In this document: piece after piece, positions 53,169 to 59,597 of the stretch | Position numbering within the stretch: the stretch's first letter is position 1 | Layout: every line of letters starts with the position of its first letter | NCBI RefSeq assembly: GCF_000714935.1 | Contig: NZ_JMIR01000026.1 | Coordinates: 1 to 59,597, forward strand | Length of the DNA: 59,597 nt | Direction of reading: 5' to 3' | From: Tumebacillus flagellatus | GTDB lineage: Bacteria; Bacillota; Bacilli; Tumebacillales; Tumebacillaceae | The notes under the pieces: model-generated | What the model was told of the DNA's origin: nothing | The model's database searches: none | The model's input: only the letters and a program-made list of their open reading frames with translations | Position numbers and translations under genes: made by a program

Positions 53169-53197
53169 TTGACCAAACCAAACGTGCGGTCTATACT
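53169..53197 (+). promoter_or_regulatory. Promoter of the maltodextrin operon
   Basis: TTGACC, 17 bp, TATACT: the best sigma-A promoter in the 303-bp gap 53063-53365. It predicts a leader of about 160 nt that contains both operators. A small hairpin CTATC/GATAG (53221-53236) also lies in the leader. Confidence 0.7.
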
Positions 53198-53268
53198 CAT
53201 AGATAGAAGAACGTTCGACGCTATCACTGAAAGATAGGGAAGCGGTTTCAAAAAAATTTCGCGGGGTG

Positions 53269-53282
53269 TGCAAACGCTTGCC
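53269..53282 (+). promoter_or_regulatory. LacI/cre-type operator 1
   Basis: TGCAAACGCTTGCC matches the cre/MalR pattern with a central CG at 53275-53276. It lies about 65 bp after the predicted transcript start, suiting a roadblock mode or a second promoter. Confidence 0.6.
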
Positions 53283-53308
53283 TCCCCGCGCATATCTATC
53301 AGATATAG

Positions 53309-53322
53309 TGAAAACGTTTACT
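53309..53322 (+). promoter_or_regulatory. LacI/cre-type operator 2
   Basis: TGAAAACGTTTACT has a perfect AAACGTTT core. Its centre is exactly 40 bp from that of operator 1, close to four helical turns. A TATAGT at 53304-53309 just before it could be a second -10. Confidence 0.7.
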
Positions 53323-53365
53323 ACAGACCACAGGCTGTACCATTGTCTAAGGGGGAAATTACGAG

Positions 53366-54619
53366 ATGAACACGTCTTGGAAAAAAGCAGTATCCGTGCT
53401 GGCTACGGCTGGCGTCATGGCTTCTTTGCTGGTCGGTTGCGCAAGCTCCGGCGATGACAAGAAAGCCGATCAAGGCACCCAAACCGGCCAAACCACCGGC
53501 GGCAAAGTCAAGCTGACCGTTTGGTCTTACTGGAAAGAATCCGAGTTCGAAGCTCTGAAATCGGTTGCGCAAGAATGGGCGCAGAAAACCGGCAACGAAG
53601 TCACCCTGCAAATTGACAACGACAAGGAATTCCAAAACTACGCGACCGCAGCTCGTTCCGGCAAAGGTCCGGACATCCTCTTCGGTCTCCCGCACGACAA
53701 CCTCGGCTCCTTCGCCAAAGCAGGCCTGCTCGCAGAACTGCCGTCCGGCGAAGTCAACGAATCCGATTACGCGCCGGTAGCGTTCCAAGGCACGACGGTT
53801 GGCGGCAAGAAAGTCGCAATGCCGATCTCCATGGAAACCTACGGCCTCTACTACAACACCGACAAAGTGAAAACCCCGCCGACCACTTGGGCTGATTTCG
53901 TCGCATCCGCTCAACAAAACGGCTTCATGTACGACATCAACAACTTCTACTTCTCCTATCCGTTCATCCAAGGCAACGGCGGCTACGTCTTCAAGAACAA
54001 CAACGGCACTTTGGACGTCAACGACATCGGCCTCGGCAACGAAGGTGCGAAAAAAGGCTACCAGTTGCTCAGCGACATGGTCAACAAATACAAGTTCATG
54101 CCGGCTGACGTGAACGGCGACATCGCGAAAGGCAAGTTCACTTCCAAAGCGACCGCGTACTACATCTCCGGACCGTGGGACGTAGAAGCTGTGAAGAAAG
54201 CAGGCGTGAACTTCGCCGTCGCTCCGCTTCCGGCTCTTGAAGGCGGCACCGTTCCGAAAACCTTCGTCGGCATCCAAACCGGTATCGTCTCCACCAAGTC
54301 CGAGCATCAAAAAGAAGCTTGGGACCTGCTGAAGTACATCTCCGAAAACGGCTCCAAGAAATTCCTCGACGCGGGCGCTCGTATCCCGGTTGTCAAGAAA
54401 CAGCTTGAAGATCCGTCCTTCAAAAACAACACCACCGCAGTCGCGTTTGCAAACATCGCGTCCAACGGTGAACCGATGCCGAACATCCCGGAAATGGCTT
54501 CCGTATGGACCCCGGAAGGCAACAACCTCAAACTGGTGACCTCCGGCAAGTCCGCGGCTGACAAAGCAGCGGCTGACATCCTGAGCCAAATCAAAGAGGG
54601 CATCGCAACGCAACAATAA
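53366..54619 (+). CDS. malE: Maltodextrin-binding lipoprotein (MalE-like)
   Basis: A 417-residue SBP_bac_1 lipoprotein. Lipobox SLLVGCA (Cys about 25), then a Gly/Gln/Thr-rich linker, then the binding domain: VKLTVWSYWKESEFEALKSV, DILFGLPHDNLGSFAKAGLL, MPISMETYGLYYNTDKVKTP (the conserved ligand-site region) and AYYISGPWDVEAVKKAGVNF. Maltodextrin is inferred from the downstream permeases and GH13 enzyme. Start ATG behind AAGGGGG. A hairpin separates it from malF and probably sets its higher expression. Confidence 0.92.
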   Translation: MNTSWKKAVSVLATAGVMASLLVGCASSGDDKKADQGTQTGQTTGGKVKLTVWSYWKESEFEALKSVAQEWAQKTGNEVTLQIDNDKEFQNYATAARSGKGPDILFGLPHDNLGSFAKAGLLAELPSGEVNESDYAPVAFQGTTVGGKKVAMPISMETYGLYYNTDKVKTPPTTWADFVASAQQNGFMYDINNFYFSYPFIQGNGGYVFKNNNGTLDVNDIGLGNEGAKKGYQLLSDMVNKYKFMPADVNGDIAKGKFTSKATAYYISGPWDVEAVKKAGVNFAVAPLPALEGGTVPKTFVGIQTGIVSTKSEHQKEAWDLLKYISENGSKKFLDAGARIPVVKKQLEDPSFKNNTTAVAFANIASNGEPMPNIPEMASVWTPEGNNLKLVTSGKSAADKAAADILSQIKEGIATQQ

Positions 54620-54647
54620 CGGCACACGTCACTTTTTGACAATCACA

Positions 54648-54673
54648 AGCGGGGCATCACTTGGTGCCTCGCT
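54648..54673 (+). terminator. Intercistronic hairpin malE-malF
   Basis: AGCGGGGC/GCCTCGCT stem followed by CCTTATTT. Leaky termination or mRNA stabilisation is usual between binding-protein and permease genes. Confidence 0.6.
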
Positions 54674-54706
54674 CCTTATTTCGTTAGGAGAAGGGAGGGA
54701 ACCCGC

Positions 54707-55633
54707 GTGGCCAGAACAAAGAAACTAAAAAAACAAAGCGGTTGGGTTCCATTTGCGTACTTGTCCCCGGCGCTGCTGACGATTGCCGTCTTCAGTTTGG
54801 GGCCGGTGATTTACACGATCTATCTGTCGTTTACCAACTTCAATTTGAACCACTTCGACACGTTCCAATACGTCGGGTTTGAGAACTACAAGCAAATCAT
54901 CGCAGGTCCGTTTTTCAAAGTGTTCGGGCCGGTCTTCATCTGGACGGTCGTGTATGCTTTGTTGTCAACCGGCATCGCGTATTTAGCCGGTTTGTTTCTC
55001 GCCGTGTTGCTGAACAACGAGCGGATGAAGGAATCGAACTTCTACCGCGCCATCCTCGTCATTCCGTGGGCATTGCCGGCGGCGATCGCCATCCTCGCAT
55101 GGCAAGGGCTGTACAACGAGTCTTTTGGTCAAATCAACCTGTTGCTCTCCAAGATCGGGATCTCCAAGATTCCGTGGCTTTCCGACCCGTACTGGGCGAA
55201 ATTCGCGATCGTTTTGACGACGATCTGGCTTGGCTATCCGTTCATGATGAACGTCTGCTTGGGCGCGTTGCAAGCCATTCCGAAAGACCTCTACGAAGCG
55301 GCGGACATCGACGGGGCGGGCCGTTGGAAGAAGTTCACCTCCGTCACGCTGCCGGGTCTGACCTCTTCGACCTTGCCGCTCCTGATTTCTTCGTTTGCGT
55401 TTAACTTCAACAACTTCGGGGCCGCGTTCCTGATCACCGGCGGCGGACCGCCGCGTCCGGACACGCAGTTTGCCGGATATACCGACATCTTGGTCTCGTC
55501 TGCGTACTCGATGACCTTGACCTTCAACCGTTACGATCTCGCGTCTGCGCTGTCGCTGATCATCTTCTTGATCGTCGGCACGCTCAGCTTCATCAATATG
55601 AAATTCACGAAAGCTTTCGAGGAGGTGGACTGA
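54707..55633 (+). CDS. malF: Maltodextrin ABC permease (MalF-like)
   Basis: A 308-residue permease with six spans. The EAA loop is DLYEAADIDGAGRWKKF, and FNNFGAAFLITGGGPPRPDT is typical of short Gram-positive MalF proteins that lack the large periplasmic insert of E. coli MalF. The GTG start at 54707 follows AAGGGAGGG. It ends 1 bp before malG starts. Confidence 0.94.
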   Translation: MARTKKLKKQSGWVPFAYLSPALLTIAVFSLGPVIYTIYLSFTNFNLNHFDTFQYVGFENYKQIIAGPFFKVFGPVFIWTVVYALLSTGIAYLAGLFLAVLLNNERMKESNFYRAILVIPWALPAAIAILAWQGLYNESFGQINLLLSKIGISKIPWLSDPYWAKFAIVLTTIWLGYPFMMNVCLGALQAIPKDLYEAADIDGAGRWKKFTSVTLPGLTSSTLPLLISSFAFNFNNFGAAFLITGGGPPRPDTQFAGYTDILVSSAYSMTLTFNRYDLASALSLIIFLIVGTLSFINMKFTKAFEEVD

Positions 55634-55634
55634 G

Positions 55635-56462
55635 ATGAAGGGATATGACGCGTTTAACTTGTGGATCTCCCGCATCATCATCTGGATTGCGGTGTTGGCC
55701 TCCATCTTGCCGCTGTTCTTCGTCTTGACCGCCTCGTTCTCGTCGGGCGAAGCGTTTTTTTCGGAAAACCTCATTCCAAAATCCTTTACGATTGAAAATT
55801 ACTCGCATGTCCTGACGTCGACGAACTTCCCGACCTGGATGAAAAACTCGTTGATCTTGGGCTTCTCTGTCGCTGTTTTGCAAACGATCCTCACCGCGTT
55901 GTCGTCGTACGCGTTTTCGCGTCTGCGCTTTTTCGGACGCAAGTACGGCTTGATGGCGCTGCTGATTCTGCAGATGTTCCCGAACTTCATGGCAGTCTCC
56001 GCGATCTTCGGCATCTTGGTCAAACTCGACCTCATGGACCACTTGGCTGCGCTGATTCTCGTCTTTGCCGGCGGGAACGCGTTCAACATTTGGCTGATGA
56101 AGGGCTACATCGACTCTTTGCCTCGCGAGTTGGACGAGGCTGCGACCGTGGACGGCGCGAACTCTTGGCAGATCTTCTGGCGCGTGATTTTGCCGCTGTC
56201 TCTGCCGATGCTGGCGGTGGTGTTCCTGTTCTCGTTCATCGGGGTCTTCTCCGAGTACGTGCTGTCCTCGGCGCTCTTGAAATCGCCGGAGAACTTGACA
56301 CTTGCCGTCGGTTTGCAACAATTTATTAAGAACGAGTTTGCGGCGAACTGGACACAATTCGCAGCGGCGGCCGTCATGGCATCCGTACCGGTTGTCATCG
56401 TGTTCTCGCTGATGCAACGCTGGATTGCCGGCGGTCTCATGGCGGGTTCCGTCAAGGGATAA
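55635..56462 (+). CDS. malG: Maltodextrin ABC permease (MalG-like)
   Basis: A 275-residue, six-span permease with EAA loop ELDEAATVDGANSWQIF and the family end GGLMAGSVKG. It pairs with MalF. The cognate ATPase is not encoded here. RBS GAGGTGG lies within the end of malF. Confidence 0.94.
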   Translation: MKGYDAFNLWISRIIIWIAVLASILPLFFVLTASFSSGEAFFSENLIPKSFTIENYSHVLTSTNFPTWMKNSLILGFSVAVLQTILTALSSYAFSRLRFFGRKYGLMALLILQMFPNFMAVSAIFGILVKLDLMDHLAALILVFAGGNAFNIWLMKGYIDSLPRELDEAATVDGANSWQIFWRVILPLSLPMLAVVFLFSFIGVFSEYVLSSALLKSPENLTLAVGLQQFIKNEFAANWTQFAAAAVMASVPVVIVFSLMQRWIAGGLMAGSVKG

Positions 56463-56501
56463 TTTAGAATCAGGTTTCACAGGGAGAGGAGGCTGGCACA
56501 C

Positions 56502-57521
56502 GTGACGGCTACGATCAAAGACGTTGCGGCGCGTGCTGGGGTATCCCCTTCCACCGTCTCGCGCGTCATCTCCAACCATCCGCGCATCTCTGAAAAGACC
56601 AAGCGTGCTGTTCGGGAGGCGATGGAGGAATTGGGGTACCACCCCAACATGTTGGCGCGCAGTCTTGCCAAGAAAAGTTCAGAAGCGATCGGGGTGCTGA
56701 TTCCGAGCACGACCGAGGAGTTTTTTATGAACCCGTTCTTTCCGGAAGTCTTGCGCGGCATCACCGATGTGGCAAAGCGAGAGGGATACGACCTGTTGCT
56801 CTCGACGTCCGATTCGGGCAAAGAGGATGTTCGTTCCCTCACGCGCATGATTCACGGAAAACGAGTCGACGGCGTGTTGCTGTTGTCATCGCGCATGCAG
56901 GACCCGCTGATGCAAGTGTTGCGGGAGAATCCCTTCCCGGTCTCGATGATCGGCCGCCCGGAAGTGGAATTGCCGATTGCGTGGGTGAACAACGACAACA
57001 TAGCCGCTTGCTATGAAGCAACGCGCCACCTGATTCAGCTTGGACACCAGCGCATCGGGTTTCTGGGGGGCGACGAGAGCTTTGTGGTCACGCGGGACCG
57101 GTTGCAAGGGTATAACCAAGCGCTCGACGAAGCGGGAATTCCGACGGACCGGCGGTTGATGTTTGCGAGTTCGTTTATGGAACAGGGCGGCTATCACGGC
57201 ATGACGCGTTTGCTTGCGCTGCCGGACCGCCCGACCGCTGTGGTCGCGTCCGACGATCTGTTCGCGTTCGGTGCGATGCGTGCGGCGGGAGAGCTTGGGT
57301 ACCGCATCCCGGAAGACATTGCGGTGGTAGGGTTTAACAATGTGCGATTGACGGAAATGTCCAACCCGTCGCTGACGAGCGTCGATGTGCATATCTACGA
57401 ACTGGGCGTCGCGGCCGCCAATCTGTTGATTGAGCAGATTCGCGAAGGTGCCACGTCGGAGAAGCATGTGATCGTGCCGACGCAGTTGGTGGTCAGGCAC
57501 TCGTGCGGAGGACGGGGGTAA
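56502..57521 (+). CDS. malR: LacI-family repressor of the maltodextrin operon
   Basis: A 339-residue LacI/GalR regulator. The HTH and hinge are at 4-60 (TIKDVAARAGVSPSTVSRVI ... LGYHPNMLARSL), and the sugar-binding domain starts at IGVLIPSTTEEFFMNPFFPE. Located inside the operon it most likely controls, whose leader has two LacI/cre-type sites 40 bp apart. The start is GTG behind GGAGAGGAGG. Its own sugar ligand (maltose or maltodextrin) is inferred. Confidence 0.9.
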   Translation: MTATIKDVAARAGVSPSTVSRVISNHPRISEKTKRAVREAMEELGYHPNMLARSLAKKSSEAIGVLIPSTTEEFFMNPFFPEVLRGITDVAKREGYDLLLSTSDSGKEDVRSLTRMIHGKRVDGVLLLSSRMQDPLMQVLRENPFPVSMIGRPEVELPIAWVNNDNIAACYEATRHLIQLGHQRIGFLGGDESFVVTRDRLQGYNQALDEAGIPTDRRLMFASSFMEQGGYHGMTRLLALPDRPTAVVASDDLFAFGAMRAAGELGYRIPEDIAVVGFNNVRLTEMSNPSLTSVDVHIYELGVAAANLLIEQIREGATSEKHVIVPTQLVVRHSCGGRG

Positions 57522-57546
57522 ATGCCGAGAGAAAGAGGGCTTGAGG

Positions 57547-59274
57547 ATGAATCAGGAAGCTATTTTTCACATGTCTCACGGCGCGTACGCGTACGCGTTG
57601 GGACCGCATCATGCGTTGATCAAACTTCGCGCCAAGCGCGGAGACTTGAAATCGGTGCATATGGTGCACGAAGACCGCTTCGAACTGCCCGGCTCTTATG
57701 CAACTCAAGAATTGAACTACGCGGGTTCAGATGAATTTTATGATTACTTTACAGCGGTGGTGGAGACGAGAACGCGGAAGCTCCGCTACCGCTTTTTGTT
57801 GGACAACGGGCCGGAGCAGTATTGGTACGGGGAGCGGGCGCTCTCGAACATCGCCGATTTCGCCGGCTGGTTCCAACTGGCGTACTTGCCGAACCGCGAC
57901 TTGTTCGTGATTCCGGAGTGGGCGAAGAGTGCGGTGGTCTATCAGATCTTCCCGGACCGCTTCCAAAACGGGAATCCGGACAACGATCCGGAAGGCGTGC
58001 GTCCGTGGGGCGAGTTGCCGACGCCGCATACGTTTTTTGGCGGGGATTTGCAAGGGATTTTGGACAGACTCCCGTACTTGGAGAACTTGGGCGTCAACTT
58101 GATCTACATGACGCCGATCTTCTTGTCGCCGTCCACGCACAAGTATGACACGGCCGATTACTACGCGATCGACCCGATGTTTGGCGATGTGGAGACGTTG
58201 AAGCGTTTGGTGGAGAACGCGCACGTTCGCGGCATCCGCGTGATGCTCGACGCCGTGTTCAACCATTGCGGTGCGGAGTTTCCGCCTTTCCAAGACGTTT
58301 TGGCGAAGGGGGAGGCGTCCGAGTACGCCGACTGGTTCCACATTCACAGCTTCCCGGTCGATATGCAGGAAGTGAATTACGAGACGTTTGCCAACCATGT
58401 GGCGTCGATGCCGAAATTGCGCACGGAGAATCCAAACGTGCGCGATTATCTGCTGGATGTGGCGGAGTTTTGGGTGAAGGAAGTAGGGATCGACGGTTGG
58501 CGTCTCGACGTGGCCAACGAAGTCGATCACGCGTTCTGGCGCGCGTTCCGCGATCGGGTGCGCGAGGCGAACCCGGAGACGTTGATCATCGGCGAGGTGT
58601 GGCATGACTCGTCGCCTTGGTTGCAAGGAGATCAATTCGACGGCGTGATGAACTACCTGTTCCGCGATGCGGTGATTGAGTTTTTTGCAAAGCGGACGAT
58701 CAGCGCGGATCGTTTTGATGCGATGCTGACCAAAACGCGGATGATGTACAAGCGTCAAGCGAACTTCATGATGTTCAACTTGCTGGGCAGCCATGACACG
58801 GCGCGTTTTTTGACGATCTGCAACGGGCGTGAAGAGCGCATGCGCTTGGCGGTGGTGTTCCAGATGACCTATGTGGGGATTCCGGAAGTGTACTACGGCG
58901 ACGAAGTGGGCATGGTCGGAGAGAACGACCCGGATTGCCGCCGGACGATGATCTGGGAAGAGGAGAAGCAGAACCGCGAGTTGTTCCGCCTCCATCAACA
59001 GTTGATCTCTGTTCGAAAAGCGCATCCGGCTCTGCAAACCGGTCTGTATCGCGCGGTGGACAAAGACGCGCTGCACAATCTCTACGGGTTTGTTCGCGAG
59101 ACGGAGAACGAGTCGATCTACATCTTGCTTAACAACGGCAGCGGCAACCACTGGGTGTCGCTTCCGGAAGGGGTAAGCGGTCGGGATCTGTTGACCGATC
59201 GGGTGTACAGCGGCACGTTCGATCTGGAGTCGTACGGTTTCCGCATTCTCCTGTTGAGCGGCGGAACGGTGTAG
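57547..59274 (+). CDS. GH13 cyclomaltodextrinase / neopullulanase / maltogenic amylase
   Basis: A 575-residue cytoplasmic glycoside hydrolase. An N-terminal beta module (about 1-120) typical of the GH13_20 subfamily mediates dimerisation. The TIM barrel follows with VVYQIFPDRF, MLDAVFNHCG, nucleophile Asp321 (GWRLDVANE), acid Glu350 (IIGEVWHD) and Asp417 (LLGSHDTARF). There is no signal peptide. It would cut imported maltodextrins, cyclodextrins or pullulan fragments, completing the operon. The ATG at 57547 has AAAGAGGG at good spacing; the TTG at 57541 is too close. Confidence 0.94.
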   Translation: MNQEAIFHMSHGAYAYALGPHHALIKLRAKRGDLKSVHMVHEDRFELPGSYATQELNYAGSDEFYDYFTAVVETRTRKLRYRFLLDNGPEQYWYGERALSNIADFAGWFQLAYLPNRDLFVIPEWAKSAVVYQIFPDRFQNGNPDNDPEGVRPWGELPTPHTFFGGDLQGILDRLPYLENLGVNLIYMTPIFLSPSTHKYDTADYYAIDPMFGDVETLKRLVENAHVRGIRVMLDAVFNHCGAEFPPFQDVLAKGEASEYADWFHIHSFPVDMQEVNYETFANHVASMPKLRTENPNVRDYLLDVAEFWVKEVGIDGWRLDVANEVDHAFWRAFRDRVREANPETLIIGEVWHDSSPWLQGDQFDGVMNYLFRDAVIEFFAKRTISADRFDAMLTKTRMMYKRQANFMMFNLLGSHDTARFLTICNGREERMRLAVVFQMTYVGIPEVYYGDEVGMVGENDPDCRRTMIWEEEKQNRELFRLHQQLISVRKAHPALQTGLYRAVDKDALHNLYGFVRETENESIYILLNNGSGNHWVSLPEGVSGRDLLTDRVYSGTFDLESYGFRILLLSGGTV

Positions 59275-59296
59275 TTTTTTTTGATAGGTAGATGAA

Positions 59297-59357
59297 AGAG
59301 GCTTCCGACCGCGCGGTGTGAGGAGATGGCACCGTGCGGGGGGAGCCTTTTGTTTTG
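59297..59357 (+). terminator. Terminator of the maltodextrin operon
   Basis: A long imperfect stem (AGGCTTCC...CCGCGCGGTG / GCACCGTGCGG...GGAGCCT) followed by TTTTGTTTT. Confidence 0.85.
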
Positions 59358-59394
59358 CTTGCGGAATTTGTTCCGGTTTGTTCGGCGGGACAAG

Positions 59395-59424
59395 TTGAGC
59401 GAGGGATGCGGGACATGCTAAGAT
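59395..59424 (+). promoter_or_regulatory. Ribosomal RNA operon promoter P1
   Basis: TTGAGC, 18 bp, TAAGAT, with a TGC extension before the -10. Confidence 0.55.
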
Positions 59425-59470
59425 TGCTCATGTCGCCGCGAGATGCGACGGGTTTTTTGAAAAAAAGGCA

Positions 59471-59500
59471 TTGACAAATGGATAGGCTTCGTGTTAGTCT
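59471..59500 (+). promoter_or_regulatory. Ribosomal RNA operon promoter P2
   Basis: A perfect -35 TTGACA (59471-59476), 18 bp, TAGTCT. Tandem promoters about 76 bp apart are usual for Bacillota rrn operons. Confidence 0.65.
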
Positions 59501-59504
59501 AAGA

Positions 59505-59597
59505 AATGTCGCCGCTGAGCGATGCTTTGAAAGATGATTGATCCTTGAAAACTAAACGAGTGATAGATGAAGATCGATTCGAGCCAGAAGCTCTTCG
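59505..59597 (+). other. Leader of an rRNA operon (16S gene beyond the window)
   Basis: The stretch contains CCTTGAAAACTAAACGAG, which is very like the processing/antitermination leader ahead of 16S rRNA in Bacillales. No 16S sequence itself (for example GAGTTTGATC) is present, so the gene must start to the right of the window edge. Confidence 0.75.

Noticed and set aside
59505-59597. Start of 16S rRNA
   Set aside because: The leader motif is present, but no 16S 5' sequence is reached before the window ends.

Overview
The window reads as a chromosomal segment of a spore-forming member of the Bacillota with fairly high G+C. Evidence includes a T-box in front of alaS, a LiaFSR-type envelope-stress operon, CotF-like spore coat proteins, a sporulation-type PAS kinase, S-layer-homology proteins, strong Shine-Dalgarno sites and many GTG/TTG starts. 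An Alicyclobacillaceae (Tumebacillus-like) origin would fit, but that placement is inference. No phage genes, insertion sequences, CRISPR arrays or tRNA genes were found.

Layout. Positions 1-383 hold a truncated minus-strand secreted repeat protein. Next come alaS under T-box control (746-3701), an acetyltransferase, liaFSR (4500-7045), a CbiX-like chelatase, a Zur-like regulator with a histidine-rich head, an MFS transporter, two coat proteins, an SLH protein, a thioesterase and a membrane kinase. From 14232 to 22167 the DNA-repair pair mrfA/mrfB (yprA/yprB) brackets about 4.3 kb of unrelated small genes, including a GNAT-GrpB fusion. The stretch 22253-26369 holds a HAD phosphatase, ahcY, a class I amidotransferase and an M20 amidohydrolase. 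A large Vpr-like subtilase and a C-terminal SLH protein follow (26586-31829), then a tiny YjcZ-like gene.

From 32159 to 39386 there are small housekeeping and signalling genes (DUF1450, VTT/DedA-like, BsuPI, PilZ, methyltransferase), a tandem pair of Fluc fluoride channels, a PfkB kinase and tex. A candidate small RNA (39477-39547) precedes an HTH-TPR regulator, an NlpC/P60 cell-wall hydrolase and OppA. A minus-strand ugpABE-like importer, a 49-codon minus-strand gene and the thiL-tsaE-tsaB-rimI-tsaD cluster (tRNA t6A synthesis) come next. An MlrC-type protein carries a 9-bp in-frame minisatellite.

The last operon (53169-59274) is a maltodextrin system: binding protein, two permeases, a LacI-family repressor and a GH13 cyclomaltodextrinase/neopullulanase, with two cre/LacI-type operators behind a strong promoter. 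Neither sugar importer has its own ATPase gene here, so a shared MsmX-type ATPase elsewhere is expected. The window ends in tandem promoters and a leader typical of a ribosomal RNA operon; the 16S gene itself lies outside.

The least explained items are the TAYIVR repeat protein at the left edge, the GNAT-GrpB fusion, the candidate sRNA at 39.5 kb, the small gene at 47.1 kb and the minisatellite at 52.3 kb.
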